DNA of 64,000 nt from contig JABLXW010000016.1 in NCBI GenBank assembly GCA_013177945.1, positions 50,021 to 114,020 of the forward strand, given 5' to 3'. Positions 24,495-34,240 of this stretch are shown here, in pieces. The translations under genes and the position numbers were made by a program. How positions within the stretch are numbered: the first letter of the stretch is position 1; each line of letters opens with the position of its first letter. Under the pieces are notes generated by a model. The model was not told the DNA's origin and did not search any database. It saw only the letters and a list, made by a program, of their open reading frames with translations. This DNA comes from Bacillota bacterium (GTDB lineage: Bacteria; Bacillota; DSM-12270; Thermacetogeniales; Thermacetogeniaceae).

Positions 24495-25418
24495 GTGCGA
24501 ATTGCGCGCACGGTGGAAGAACTGATCGGAAGAACTCCTCTTGTTCAGCTGAACCGTTTAGCCAGGGAATCTCTCGGCAGGGTGGTCGTCAAGCTGGAAA
24601 GCTTTAACCCGGGCGGGAGCGTGAAGGACCGCATCTGCTTGAGCATGATCGAGAAAGCGGAGCGCGAGGGGATCATTGCTCCCGGTAGAACGACCATTAT
24701 CGAACCTACGGGCGGCAACACCGGCATCGGCCTGGCTATGATCGGCGCGGTTCGCGGGTACCGGGTGATTCTGACCATGCCCGAGAGCATGAGCGTCGAG
24801 AGGGTCAGGCTGTTTCGGGCTTACGGCGCGGAGGTGGTATTAACTCCTGCTGAGGAGCTGATTCCCGGGGCGGTGCGCAAGGCCGAGGAACTGGCAAAGG
24901 AAATACCCGGTGCCTGGATTCCGAACCAGTTTGCCAACGAGGCCAATCCCGACATCCATTCAGAAACAACGGCAATGGAAATCTGGCGGGATACCGAGGG
25001 GAAGGTAGACATCGTTGTGGGAGGTCTGGGAACGGGAGGAACCGTTGTTGGTGTGGCGCGGAGGTTGAAGGAGATGCGGCCCGATATCAAAGTTGCAGGA
25101 GTGGAGCCCTTCCGCTGCCCGGTTTTCTCCGGAGGGAAGCCTGCCCGCCACAAGATTCAGGGCATCGGGCCCGGTTTCGTTCCTGCCGTTTTCGACCGGA
25201 AGGTGGTGGACGAGATCATTACCGTGAAGGACGAGGAGGCCTATGAAACATCCCGGCGCCTCGCCCGGGAAGAGGGCCTCCTCGTCGGAATCTCCTCTGG
25301 TGCGGTGGCCTTCGGGGCGCTCCAGATCAGCAGCCGCCCCGAGGCGCGGGGGAAGCTGATTGTAGCCATTCTCCCCGATACGGGAGAACGATACTTGAGC
25401 ACCGATTTGTTCGATTGA
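24495..25418 (+). CDS. cysK: second cysteine synthase-family PLP enzyme
   Basis: A 307-residue paralogue of the cysteine synthase at 19864, clearly different in sequence. The PLP lysine is Lys44 (GSVKDRI), with TGGNTGIGL replacing the TSGNTG loop, then [11 protein letters not shown] and the [12 protein letters not shown] segment. The Ser-to-Gly change in the substrate loop may alter the preferred acceptor or donor; thiosulfate- or phosphoserine-using enzymes also differ in this area, but I cannot decide. GTG 24495 follows GGGAGG at 9 bases. It follows the importer genes closely, which hints at use of a sulfur compound brought in by that system. Confidence 0.85.
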   Translation: MRIARTVEELIGRTPLVQLNRLARESLGRVVVKLESFNPGGSVKDRICLSMIEKAEREGIIAPGRTTIIEPTGGNTGIGLAMIGAVRGYRVILTMPESMSVERVRLFRAYGAEVVLTPAEELIPGAVRKAEELAKEIPGAWIPNQFANEANPDIHSETTAMEIWRDTEGKVDIVVGGLGTGGTVVGVARRLKEMRPDIKVAGVEPFRCPVFSGGKPARHKIQGIGPGFVPAVFDRKVVDEIITVKDEEAYETSRRLAREEGLLVGISSGAVAFGALQISSRPEARGKLIVAILPDTGERYLSTDLFD

Positions 25419-25457
25419 GCCTGGTCAGGTAAATTCAAGAATCTGGAGGCCGAAAAG

Positions 25458-26342
25458 ATGAGGGAGCTTACTGAAAGTTTGCGCAGGTTTGCCCGGGCCC
25501 TTGGGGCTGATTTAGTCGGGATCACTCCTGCGGCGCGGCTGGACGCGGCCCTTACACCTCCGAACCGGGCCGGGGACCAGTTTCCCGGCGCAAAAAGCGT
25601 GGTTGTCCTGGGCCTGCATATCCCCGATGCGAGCCTTGAGGTTATGCGGAAGGGAATTTCCAATTACTCTTACAACATGTTCGGTTATGCGTACCTCAAC
25701 CGCGAGCTGGACTACCTGGCCTACCGGGTGACCCGGTACCTGGAGGATCACGGCTTTCTCGCCTTGCCCATTCCGGCGCGGGGAGAGCACTACTGGGAGC
25801 AGCGCAGACACTACGGGCCGCTTTCTTTCCGCCACGCGGCAGTCGCGGCGGGCTTGGGAACTTTTGGGTGGCAGGGGCTGGTCCTGACACCTGAGTTCGG
25901 GCCAAGGCAGCGCTTTATTACCGTGCTGACGGACGCCGAACTGGAGGCGGATCAGGTTCTAAAAGAAGATGTCTGCAGGCGCTGCATGGCCTGCGTCAGG
26001 AACTGTCCGGCGGGGGCGATTAAAGAGGAGGAGTGGGAGGTTGTTATCGGAGGGAGAAAGTTTGTTTACGGTGTGGTAGATTCCGATGCCTGCTGGTGGA
26101 CGGCAGTAGGCTTGAGCACCAGATTGTGGGAGGGGACTCCTTTCCAGCCCCAGGTGGATCTACCCCGCCCCTCTTCCCTCAGCCCCCGCCTCATCTATGA
26201 ATATTTATGGCACCGGAGGGACCCCCGGCTCGTGAACAGCGAGCATCCCGAAGGGAATTTCGGGGCGAGTTTCTGCGGCAGGTGCCTGATCATCTGCCCT
26301 GCTGGGCATGCGGCCGCCCGGCGCCGCACCGGGGGAAAATGA
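25458..26342 (+). CDS. QueG-like (epoxyqueuosine reductase-related) double [4Fe-4S] protein
   Basis: A 294-residue cytosolic oxidoreductase related to epoxyqueuosine reductase and the iron-sulfur parts of reductive dehalogenases. An N-terminal domain (LGADLVGITPAARL, then ARGEHYWEQRRHYGPLSFRHAAVAAGLGTFG) resembles the cobalamin-binding part. Two ferredoxin motifs follow: CRRCMACVRNCP and, near the C-terminus, CGRCLIICP. It is shorter than QueG proper, which is near 380 residues, so it is probably one of the uncharacterised short relatives common in anaerobes. ATG 25458 follows CTGGAGG. It sits between cysK2 and metY, which suggests a sulfur-related redox role, by context only. Confidence 0.7.
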   Translation: MRELTESLRRFARALGADLVGITPAARLDAALTPPNRAGDQFPGAKSVVVLGLHIPDASLEVMRKGISNYSYNMFGYAYLNRELDYLAYRVTRYLEDHGFLALPIPARGEHYWEQRRHYGPLSFRHAAVAAGLGTFGWQGLVLTPEFGPRQRFITVLTDAELEADQVLKEDVCRRCMACVRNCPAGAIKEEEWEVVIGGRKFVYGVVDSDACWWTAVGLSTRLWEGTPFQPQVDLPRPSSLSPRLIYEYLWHRRDPRLVNSEHPEGNFGASFCGRCLIICPAGHAAARRRTGGK

Positions 26343-26529
26343 GGGTGCAGGCCTGCGGGCCTGGCCGTGCCGGGCCTGGCCCTGGGCTATTTTCTGATCA
26401 GGATTGCGAACATTGCCAATCAGGAGGTGCCGGGGCGGGTCACGGAGCACAATTATTCAGGAGAATATTTACAGAAGCAGTTTCCAGGAGGATAATAAAC
26501 TTATCAGACAAGTTTTATAGGGTTTCTGA

Positions 26530-27831
<1,302 letters not shown>

Positions 27832-27880
27832 AACATCAACAGCTGCTGCTTAAAGCCGGGCTGTTTCTTTATCGAAGCTC

Positions 27881-27898
27881 GTGGTACAATGTTTTCGC
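27881..27898 (+). promoter_or_regulatory. promoter-like element before the DNA methyltransferase, extended -10
   Basis: GTGGTACAATGTTTTCGC contains TGGTACAAT, an extended -10 box. The same 18 bases with one change occur at 33175 before the MNT-HEPN pair. No good -35 is visible here. Confidence 0.45.
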
Positions 27899-27932
27899 GG
27901 ACATTGGGATAAAAGGTTTACAGGTGAGAACA

Positions 27933-29357
27933 ATGCTTTACGAAGCCAGACAAACAACATTGCCTGGATTAAAAACTCCCGAACAGGAATATTGGGAGCT
28001 GATTAATCGCGGTGGTTGCTCTTTTTATGAGGCTTTAAGTGTTCTTGATAAGATAGGCTGGGACTTCAAAGATTTTACCACTCAATATCTAACACATAAG
28101 TTTCATTCTTACCCTGCAAGATTTATCCCTCAAATACCACTTACTTTTATTAAATTATTTACAAAAGAAGGTGAAACAGTATTAGATCCATTTTGTGGTT
28201 GTGGCACTACTCTTGTGGAAGCATTTTTAAACAATAGAAATTCAATAGGAAACGACTTCAATCCATTGGCCACTTTGATCAGCAAAGTTAAGGTTACGCT
28301 AATCGAAGATGAAGAATTCAGATACTTAAAAGAGAAGCTCAAGAAAATGAAGAGCCGCTTAGATCTGGACTATAAGAGAATCGATAAGCGCTTGAAGTCT
28401 TTACCCAATAGAAAGTTAAGCAAGATATTTAACAGAGCCGTTATCTCGAAGCTCGAAGCAATTAGAGAGACTTTGCTGGAAATTAAGGAAGAAGGAGGAC
28501 ACGAAGATATATTCGATTTGGGGCGAGTATCGCTGTCTTCGACTGTTTGGTCGTTAGTTGAGAATGGAGGCGGCATAGATGTGGATGTAGATGATTTATT
28601 TATGAAAAAAGTTCATTCCATGGAGAAAGAATTAAAAAAGATGGCCAAAATTGTAAAGAAAATACCAGATGTAAAAATTATTAATGGAGATGCCAGAAGG
28701 CTTGAAGTTGAAATGAATACGGTTGATCTGATAGTGACGTCCCCCCCATATGTTAATGCGCTGGATTACTATAGAGTGCATATGTATAACATGCTCTGGT
28801 TGGGTATGGACTTTGACCTTTTCAGAAGGCATGAAATCGGGGCCCACTCCAACTTTATTAATAATAGATTTAGATTGCTTTCCGGGTATTTAGGAGATAT
28901 GCTTCGCTCAATGATAGAGATGAACCGCGTTTTGAAGAAAAATAAATTATGCGTAATCGTGGTAGGCAATTCCAGTCTTGAATATGAACTGATTGAGAGT
29001 TATAAGTTTTTTGCAGATATGTCGAAGTTTATTGGTTTTAAGCCTTTAAAAACGTACTTTAGAAATATTGATAAAACGAGAAAATACACAAGTGCAGATA
29101 TTGGTAAAATTGATGACGAATATATTTTAGTATTGCAGAAGGTAAATGACGCGGAAGTATCAGCAAGTGACGGCGGTTTTGTAGCGGATATTGTCACGCA
29201 ACAAATGGATAAATTTAAGAAGCAAATTGAAAAAGTTCAGGGAACATCGGTCAGAGGGAGGAAGCCAACAAAGGAGAGGCTGCTCGAGAATGTAGATAAA
29301 ATTAAAGAAGCGATAGCACATATTCCTGATGATGTAAAAATGGAGAGGCAGAGGTGA
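27933..29357 (+). CDS. AT-rich solitary DNA methyltransferase (N4/N6 type)
   Basis: A 474-residue DNA methylase. The SAM-binding motif is DPFCGCGTT (85-93), preceded by HKFHSYPARFIPQIPL, and the catalytic motif IV is TSPPY (269-273), the order usual for beta-class enzymes that methylate exocyclic amines. The base composition is far more AT-rich than everything around it, and codons ending in A/T dominate, so it came in by transfer. No restriction endonuclease gene is beside it. ATG 27933 follows AGGTGAG at 4 bases; GTG 27924 is an alternative. A terminator follows. The ends of the AT-rich block nearly match the gene. Confidence 0.85.
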   Translation: MLYEARQTTLPGLKTPEQEYWELINRGGCSFYEALSVLDKIGWDFKDFTTQYLTHKFHSYPARFIPQIPLTFIKLFTKEGETVLDPFCGCGTTLVEAFLNNRNSIGNDFNPLATLISKVKVTLIEDEEFRYLKEKLKKMKSRLDLDYKRIDKRLKSLPNRKLSKIFNRAVISKLEAIRETLLEIKEEGGHEDIFDLGRVSLSSTVWSLVENGGGIDVDVDDLFMKKVHSMEKELKKMAKIVKKIPDVKIINGDARRLEVEMNTVDLIVTSPPYVNALDYYRVHMYNMLWLGMDFDLFRRHEIGAHSNFINNRFRLLSGYLGDMLRSMIEMNRVLKKNKLCVIVVGNSSLEYELIESYKFFADMSKFIGFKPLKTYFRNIDKTRKYTSADIGKIDDEYILVLQKVNDAEVSASDGGFVADIVTQQMDKFKKQIEKVQGTSVRGRKPTKERLLENVDKIKEAIAHIPDDVKMERQR

Positions 29358-29391
29358 CAAATTGAAGAAATTAATTGACAAAATATTTTCC

Positions 29392-29422
29392 GGCGGGAGC
29401 CTTCTCAGAGCTGCCGCCTTTT
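29392..29422 (+). terminator. terminator after the DNA methyltransferase
   Basis: GGCGG-G-AGC pairs with GCT-G-CCGCC around a G-G mismatch, followed by TTTT. Confidence 0.65.
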
Positions 29423-29435
29423 CGCGCCTTCCTGC

Positions 29436-29465
29436 TTGACAGATCGCTTAAAATTCTGGTATTCT
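29436..29465 (+). promoter_or_regulatory. sigma-A promoter of the Rrf2 regulator and isc genes
   Basis: TTGACA at 29436-29441, 18-base spacer, TATTCT at 29460-29465. Confidence 0.65.
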
Positions 29466-29490
29466 TAAAAAAGAAATCCGATTAATTTAA

Positions 29491-29500
29491 TAGGAATTCC
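29491..29500. promoter_or_regulatory. candidate Rrf2/CymR-type site, second copy
   Basis: TAGGAATTCC, identical over 10 bases to the copy at 19506, lies about 25 bases after the -10 box and just before the regulator's ribosome site. Autoregulation by the Rrf2 protein is inferred. Confidence 0.4.
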
Positions 29501-29513
29501 AGGGGTGATGATC

Positions 29514-29966
29514 ATGAAATTTTCTACCAGGGCGCGCTACGGTCTCCGGGCGATGCTGGAGCTTGCGCTGAATTACGGAAAGGGCCCTGTTTCGGTAAAA
29601 ACCATCTCCGAAAACCAGGAAATCTCTGAAGCTTACCTGGAGCAGCTGCTGGCTTTACTCGGGAAGGCCGTCCTGGTAAAAAGCGTCCGGGGGGCGCAGG
29701 GGGGTTATCTTTTGGCCCAGGAGCCTGCCGGGATCAGGGTCGGTGACATCATCAGAGCCCTTGAGGGTCCCATTGCTCCGGTGGATTGCGTGAAGAGAAA
29801 GGACCCTCTGATCTGCACCAGAGCCGAAAAGTGTGTTTCCCGCATTGTTTGGGAGCGGATTCGTGATGCCGTTGACGAGGTCCTTGACTCCCTTACCCTG
29901 GAAGATCTCCGGACCGAGCTGGAGAAAATGGAGGTGAAGCAGCAGAGTTACATGTACTACATTTAA
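29514..29966 (+). CDS. Rrf2-family regulator (CymR/IscR-like)
   Basis: A 150-residue winged-helix regulator. The N-terminal part (MKFSTRARYGLRAMLELAL) and the GGYLLAQEPAGIRVGDIIRALEGP wing are typical Rrf2. A three-cysteine segment, PVDCVKRKDPLICTRAEKC, spaced C-x7-C-x5-C, resembles the iron-sulfur ligands of IscR, while cysteine-master CymR proteins usually lack them. It is followed by iscS-iscU, the classical IscR position, in a locus full of cysteine genes, so either role is possible. ATG 29514 follows AGGGGTGA. Confidence 0.85.
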   Translation: MKFSTRARYGLRAMLELALNYGKGPVSVKTISENQEISEAYLEQLLALLGKAVLVKSVRGAQGGYLLAQEPAGIRVGDIIRALEGPIAPVDCVKRKDPLICTRAEKCVSRIVWERIRDAVDEVLDSLTLEDLRTELEKMEVKQQSYMYYI

Positions 29967-30039
29967 TTAATCCTGCCCGGGGTAATTTTTCAGGTTGCCT
30001 CATGACCGAAATTACGAATGCGGGGGAGATGAATCTCAA

Positions 30040-31209
30040 GTGCGCAGGGTGTATTTAGACCACGCCGCGACCACGCCGCTTCATCCTGAAGTTTCCTCCT
30101 TGATGTGTGAATTCATGGCAGAAACCTTTGGAAACCCCTCAAGCCTCCATTCTTTTGGAAGGGAGGCAAGAAAATGGATGGAAGAGGCGCGCCAGAAGGT
30201 GGCAGAACTGATTGGTGCTGCCTCTGAGGAAATCATTTTTACCAGCGGGGGGACCGAGGCGGACAATCTTGCCATTCTGGGGGTTGCCTGGAGCAGGCGG
30301 GAAAAGGGAAACCATCTGATTACCAGTGCCATTGAGCACCATGCCGTACTGGATACCTGCGAGTTTCTGGCAAGAAACGGTTTTGAAGTCACCGTTCTTC
30401 CTGTGGATGGTTACGGGGTTGTCGACCCGGATGCGGTGCGAAGGGCTATCAGAAAGAGTACCATCCTGATTTCCATCATGCACGCCAACAACGAAATCGG
30501 GACCATTGAGCCGATCGAAGAAATCGGGAGAATTGCCCGGGAGCACGGTGTGGTTTTCCACACCGATGCCGTCCAGACGGCAGGGAAGATTCCCGTCAAC
30601 GTGGTGGACCTGGGTGTGGATCTCCTCAGCCTCTCGGCCCATAAGATTTACGGCCCCAAGGGCGTAGGCGCGCTTTACATCAGGAAAGGGATCAGAATCA
30701 AGCCGGTCCTGCACGGAGGGGGGCAGGAAAGAAAGCTCCGCTCCGGCACCGAGAACACCATTGGGATTGTCGGCTTCGGAAAAGCTGCGGAAATTGCAGC
30801 CCGGGATTTGGAGCAGGAGGCCTCCCGCACCAGGACGCTGAGGGACAGGTTAATCCAGGGGGTCTTTGAAAAAATCCCGGAGGTGCGGTTGAACGGGCAC
30901 CCCGAGCAGCGACTCCCTCATAATGCCAACTTCAGCTTTTCTTACGTCGAGGGAGAATCTTTGATTTTGGGCCTCGACCTCCAGGGAATTGCAGCCTCCT
31001 CCGGCTCTGCCTGCAGTTCCCGGTCGCTGCAGCCCTCCCACGTCCTGAAGGCCCTGGGCCTCCCCCCGGAATTGGTTCACGGCTCGGTCCGGATGACCCT
31101 GGGGCGCGCCAATACCGGGGCGGATATCGACTACGTCCTGGAGGTTTTGCCCGGGATTGTGGAACGGCTCCGCCGGTTTTCTCCCCTGGCCCGGCAGTTG
31201 CAGGTTTAG
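30040..31209 (+). CDS. iscS: IscS/NifS-type cysteine desulfurase
   Basis: A 389-residue PLP enzyme that takes sulfur from cysteine and passes it on as a persulfide. It opens with the diagnostic RRVYLDHAATTPLHPEV; PLP Lys202 lies in SAHKIYGPKG and the catalytic Cys325 in the mobile loop SGSACSSRSLQPSHVL. GTG 30040 fits the usual N-terminus and has GGGGGAGATG about 10 bases before it, although a longer frame opens at 29995. It stands between the Rrf2 regulator and iscU and supplies sulfur for cluster assembly. Confidence 0.92.
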   Translation: MRRVYLDHAATTPLHPEVSSLMCEFMAETFGNPSSLHSFGREARKWMEEARQKVAELIGAASEEIIFTSGGTEADNLAILGVAWSRREKGNHLITSAIEHHAVLDTCEFLARNGFEVTVLPVDGYGVVDPDAVRRAIRKSTILISIMHANNEIGTIEPIEEIGRIAREHGVVFHTDAVQTAGKIPVNVVDLGVDLLSLSAHKIYGPKGVGALYIRKGIRIKPVLHGGGQERKLRSGTENTIGIVGFGKAAEIAARDLEQEASRTRTLRDRLIQGVFEKIPEVRLNGHPEQRLPHNANFSFSYVEGESLILGLDLQGIAASSGSACSSRSLQPSHVLKALGLPPELVHGSVRMTLGRANTGADIDYVLEVLPGIVERLRRFSPLARQLQV

Positions 31210-31236
31210 GAGTTCTGATGAAAGGAGTTCACTCTG

Positions 31237-31611
31237 ATGTACAACGAAACGGTGCTGTCCCACTTCCAGAACCCTCAAAATGTGGGGGAAATCCCCGATG
31301 CCAGCGGGGTCGGAGAAGTGGGGAATGTGATCTGCGGGGACATCCTGCGGGTATATATCAAGGTAAAGGATAACGTCCTTGAAGATGTAAAATTTATGAC
31401 CTACGGCTGTGGTGCGGCGGTGGCCAGCGGCAGCATGTTGACGGTGCTGGCGAAGGGAAAAACCGTTGAAGAAGCGCTCCAGATCACGAACAGGACCGTT
31501 GCCGAGGCCCTGGGCGGCCTTCCCCCACAGAAAAAACACTGCTCCAACCTGGCTGCCGATGCCCTGCATAAAGCAATTGAGGATTGGAGGCGGAAAAACG
31601 GGCGGGAGTGA
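31237..31611 (+). CDS. iscU: IscU/NifU-type iron-sulfur scaffold
   Basis: A 124-residue scaffold on which [2Fe-2S]/[4Fe-4S] clusters are built. The three ligand cysteines are Cys33 (VICGD, with the Asp35 that speeds release), Cys58 (YGCGAAVAS) and Cys102 (KKHCSNLAADAL). The length is that of the shorter NifU N-terminal type found in Clostridia and Epsilonproteobacteria. ATG follows GAAAGGAG. A terminator follows it directly. Confidence 0.92.
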   Translation: MYNETVLSHFQNPQNVGEIPDASGVGEVGNVICGDILRVYIKVKDNVLEDVKFMTYGCGAAVASGSMLTVLAKGKTVEEALQITNRTVAEALGGLPPQKKHCSNLAADALHKAIEDWRRKNGRE

Positions 31612-31648
31612 GAAGAGGTGCAGCAGTATAAGTGGTTAAGAAAATGCC

Positions 31649-31677
31649 GAGAACCTGTTCAACTGGTTCTCTTTTTT
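31649..31677 (+). terminator. terminator of the isc operon
   Basis: GAGAACC and GGTTCTC form a 7-bp stem with a 9-base loop, followed by TTTTTT. Confidence 0.88.
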
Positions 31678-31771
31678 ATTTCCAGATTATTTCTGCAGGC
31701 AGGAGACCCGGGTAACTAATGCAATTAATAACAAAAAGTTATAAATATTAGAACAGGAAGCTATAAATTAG

Positions 31772-31794
31772 CCTCGAACTAATAACATTCGAGG
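31772..31794. repeat. inverted repeat before the double-cubane gene
   Basis: CCTCGAA and TTCGAGG enclose nine bases in an AT-rich leader. It could be an operator. The right arm (GAGG) overlaps the ribosome site that would serve ATG 31803. Confidence 0.4.
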
Positions 31795-31829
31795 ATGATT
31801 TAATGATTTACTTGAGGAGGCTGAAGAAC

Positions 31830-33104
31830 TTGGCTAACTATACCGAACTGTGGAATCAGCTGGGCATTGACCTGGGCCGCCACGATCAGCTCTGTCTCGC
31901 CCTGCCGGGCCTCTTTGAAGAGGTTTACCTGGAGCAGGAAAACCGCCCGGAGGGAATGAGTTACTGGAACATGCTGATCGGAGAGATCCACGGCCTGAGA
32001 ATTCAGGAACTGGCGGATCACAGGGCGCGGGGAGGGAAGGTGGTCGGCACCTTCTGCCTTTTTGTGCCCGACGAGGTTTTGCTGGCGGCAGGAGCCGTCA
32101 GCGTCGGGCTCTGCGGCGGCTCCCAGTTCTGGGTTCCGGATGGAGAAAAGGTGCTCCCCCGCAACCTTTGCCCGTTAATTAAAGCCCTTGTGGGAGCGAA
32201 AATCAGCAGGACCTGCCCCTATTTCCAGTCGTGCGACCTGCTGGTTGGGGAGACTACCTGCGATGGGAAGAAAAAAGCCTGGGAGATCCTCGGCGAGTAT
32301 GCCCCCATGTACGTGATGGAGCTCCCCCAGAAAAAAAACGGGTCCGCCAGGGCGCGCTGGGCCGCAGAGATCGCCGCCCTGGCCGAAAGGGTTGAAGAAT
32401 TAACCGGAAATCAGATTACGGTGGCGGGTTTGCGGGAGGCCATCGAAAAGGTCAACCGGCGCCGGAAGGCCCTGGCCCGCCTGGCGGCGACGCGCAGAAA
32501 CGATCCTGTACCCATCAGCGGCAAAGATGCCCTGCTCGTCGGCCAGACGGCTTTCTACGACGACCCGGAGCGGTTTACGGAGCAGGTCAACAGGCTCTGC
32601 GAGGAACTTGAAGAAAGGGCTGCCAGAGGAGAAGGGGTATTTGCGCCCGGCACGCCCAGGTTCCTCGTTACGGGCACCCCGATGGCCATTCCCAACTGGA
32701 AGCTCCATCACGTCATCGAAACCGGCGGTGGAGTGGTGGTTGGCGAGGAGAACTGCACCGGATACCGGTACTACACTCACCTGGTTGAGAACCGGGGCGA
32801 AACGCTTTCCGAGCTTTACGGGGCCCTTGCAGACCGCTACCTGAAACTCAACTGCGCCTGCTTCACGCCCAACGAAGAGAGGGTCCAGGACATCCTTACC
32901 CTTGTCCGGGAGCACCGGGCAGACGGGGTTGTCTACTACAACCTACAGTTTTGCCAGACCTATGCGGTGGAATTTTACCAGGTCGAAAAGGCGCTGAAAA
33001 GCGCCGGCATCCCCGTCCTTTACATAGAAACGGATTACAGCGAGCAGGACCTGGAAGTGCTCCGGACACGGGTCCAGGCCTTCCTGGAAATGCTCCGGAA
33101 GTAA
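31830..33104 (+). CDS. double-cubane cluster protein, HgdB/2-hydroxyacyl-CoA dehydratase family
   Basis: A 424-residue protein of the BadD/HgdB family. Cysteines for an iron-sulfur cluster are spread through it: FCLFVPDE, RTCPYFQSCD, ETTCDGKKK (the family C-D-G-K-K-K motif), ENCTGYRY and LQFCQTYAVE. Single-subunit members bind a double-cubane [8Fe-9S] cluster and do ATP-driven low-potential reductions. TTG 31830 follows GAGGAGG at 9 bases and gives the usual ANYTELW start; ATG 31803 is possible. The activator ATPase (HgdC type) normally needed is not in this window, so it must be elsewhere or the role differs. The substrate is unknown. Confidence 0.8.
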   Translation: MANYTELWNQLGIDLGRHDQLCLALPGLFEEVYLEQENRPEGMSYWNMLIGEIHGLRIQELADHRARGGKVVGTFCLFVPDEVLLAAGAVSVGLCGGSQFWVPDGEKVLPRNLCPLIKALVGAKISRTCPYFQSCDLLVGETTCDGKKKAWEILGEYAPMYVMELPQKKNGSARARWAAEIAALAERVEELTGNQITVAGLREAIEKVNRRRKALARLAATRRNDPVPISGKDALLVGQTAFYDDPERFTEQVNRLCEELEERAARGEGVFAPGTPRFLVTGTPMAIPNWKLHHVIETGGGVVVGEENCTGYRYYTHLVENRGETLSELYGALADRYLKLNCACFTPNEERVQDILTLVREHRADGVVYYNLQFCQTYAVEFYQVEKALKSAGIPVLYIETDYSEQDLEVLRTRVQAFLEMLRK

Positions 33105-33155
33105 GCTCTGCCCCCGATCCAAAAGGCGGGATCTCTCCTCTGAACACGGGGCCCT

Positions 33156-33184
33156 TTGTCTTGCCTGGAAACCTGTGGTACAAT
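33156..33184 (+). promoter_or_regulatory. promoter of the MNT-HEPN pair
   Basis: TTGTCT at 33156-33161, 17-base spacer, extended -10 TGGTACAAT ending at 33184. The stretch GTGGTACAATGTATTCGC (33175-33192) repeats the element at 27881 with one change. Confidence 0.6.
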
Positions 33185-33266
33185 GTATTCGCAAAGTGGT
33201 CGGAAACCGAACCGGGCCGACCGGGAATGGTGCTGCGGGGACGGCCTGGCAGGAAGTGATTTATTG

Positions 33267-33626
33267 ATGGAGGAAGGTTTTTCCACTCATCTCCTGGATG
33301 CCGTTTTAGAGAGCAAGCGGAGGAAGCGGGAAGCTGCCCGGAAGGAGATGCTCGAGAAGGTCCTGTCCCTCCTGGACCGGCTGGCGCAGCGTATTGATTT
33401 CAAGGAAGCATTTGTATTCGGGTCTCTCGTGAAGCCCGGGCGCTTCGTACCGGGCATTTCCGATGTGGATATCGCGCTGGGCGGCCTCAGGGACGAGGAC
33501 TTTTTTCCGGCTGCGGCTTTTCTTTCTTCGGAGTTGGGGATAGACGTGGATTTGATCCAGCTCGAGAAGCACCCGCTGGCGCAGGCGATCAGGGAGGAGG
33601 GAGTCCGCTGGAAAAGGCGCGTTTAG
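33267..33626 (+). CDS. MntA-like minimal nucleotidyltransferase (antitoxin)
   Basis: A 119-residue nucleotidyltransferase of the MNT type. The active site is visible as VFGSLVKPGRF followed by ISDVDIALGG, the G-S...D-x-D pattern of polymerase-beta-like enzymes, with a further Asp in GIDVDLIQL. In MntA-HepT systems this protein adds AMP to the HEPN partner and so disarms it. The N-terminal helix is longer than in the smallest members. ATG 33267 (or TTG 33264) follows AGGAAGTGAT. The next gene begins 2 bases after its stop. Confidence 0.8.
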   Translation: MEEGFSTHLLDAVLESKRRKREAARKEMLEKVLSLLDRLAQRIDFKEAFVFGSLVKPGRFVPGISDVDIALGGLRDEDFFPAAAFLSSELGIDVDLIQLEKHPLAQAIREEGVRWKRRV

Positions 33627-33628
33627 CC

Positions 33629-34096
33629 GTGTTGAAGGCAAAAATCAAAAGCCAGGTGGAAACCATCGAAAAACTTTTTGCAAAGGTTGAGGAGCGCCGG
33701 GCACCACAGTCTTCTGCCGAGTGGGAGAGCCTTGCTTTCCGGCTGCATAACCTCTATTGCGCCTTTGAGGACCTGTTTAAAATTGTGGCCGATGCCTTTG
33801 AGAATCAAATCGAAGAAAAAACCAGGTATCATGCAGAGTTGCTCAAAAGGATGGCAATGGAAATCGAGGGGGTGCGCCCTGCGCTTCTTTCCTCCGAGAC
33901 GGTTCGGCTGCTGGACAACCTCAGGTCTTTCAGGCACTTCTTCCGCTGGGCCTATACCTCAGACCTCGATACCCGCAAGCTGCGCCTGGTGCTGGAGGAT
34001 GCCCTGAGCCTGAAGAACAGGTACCGCCATGATGTTTCTGTCTTTATGCGGAGGCTTTTCGAATCAAGCACCACCAAACAAAAGGAGGGAAAATAA
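33629..34096 (+). CDS. HepT-like HEPN-domain protein (putative RNase toxin)
   Basis: A 155-residue all-helical protein with a HEPN-type arrangement. The segment LRSFRHFFRWAYTSDLD is in the place of the R-x4-6-H RNase motif, here R-x3-H as written, which is seen in the larger HepT-like subfamily; an ending of four long helices fits. With its MNT partner it should form a toxin-antitoxin pair that can also act in phage defence. GTG 33629 is almost joined to the previous stop. The C-terminal tail is basic (STTKQKEGK). Confidence 0.75.
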   Translation: MLKAKIKSQVETIEKLFAKVEERRAPQSSAEWESLAFRLHNLYCAFEDLFKIVADAFENQIEEKTRYHAELLKRMAMEIEGVRPALLSSETVRLLDNLRSFRHFFRWAYTSDLDTRKLRLVLEDALSLKNRYRHDVSVFMRRLFESSTTKQKEGK

Positions 34097-34240
34097 GAAC
34101 TTTCAAACAAGCCCGGCCCCTGACCTGGTCTTGAACAGGGGAGTGAAGCATATAAGAAAAAAAGAGGTTCTGGTGGCGCGGCAGCCTTGCGGCAGCCCTG
34201 CAGCCCGGACAGCCTGGGGCCGAATGAAGGGGGGCTGGGG

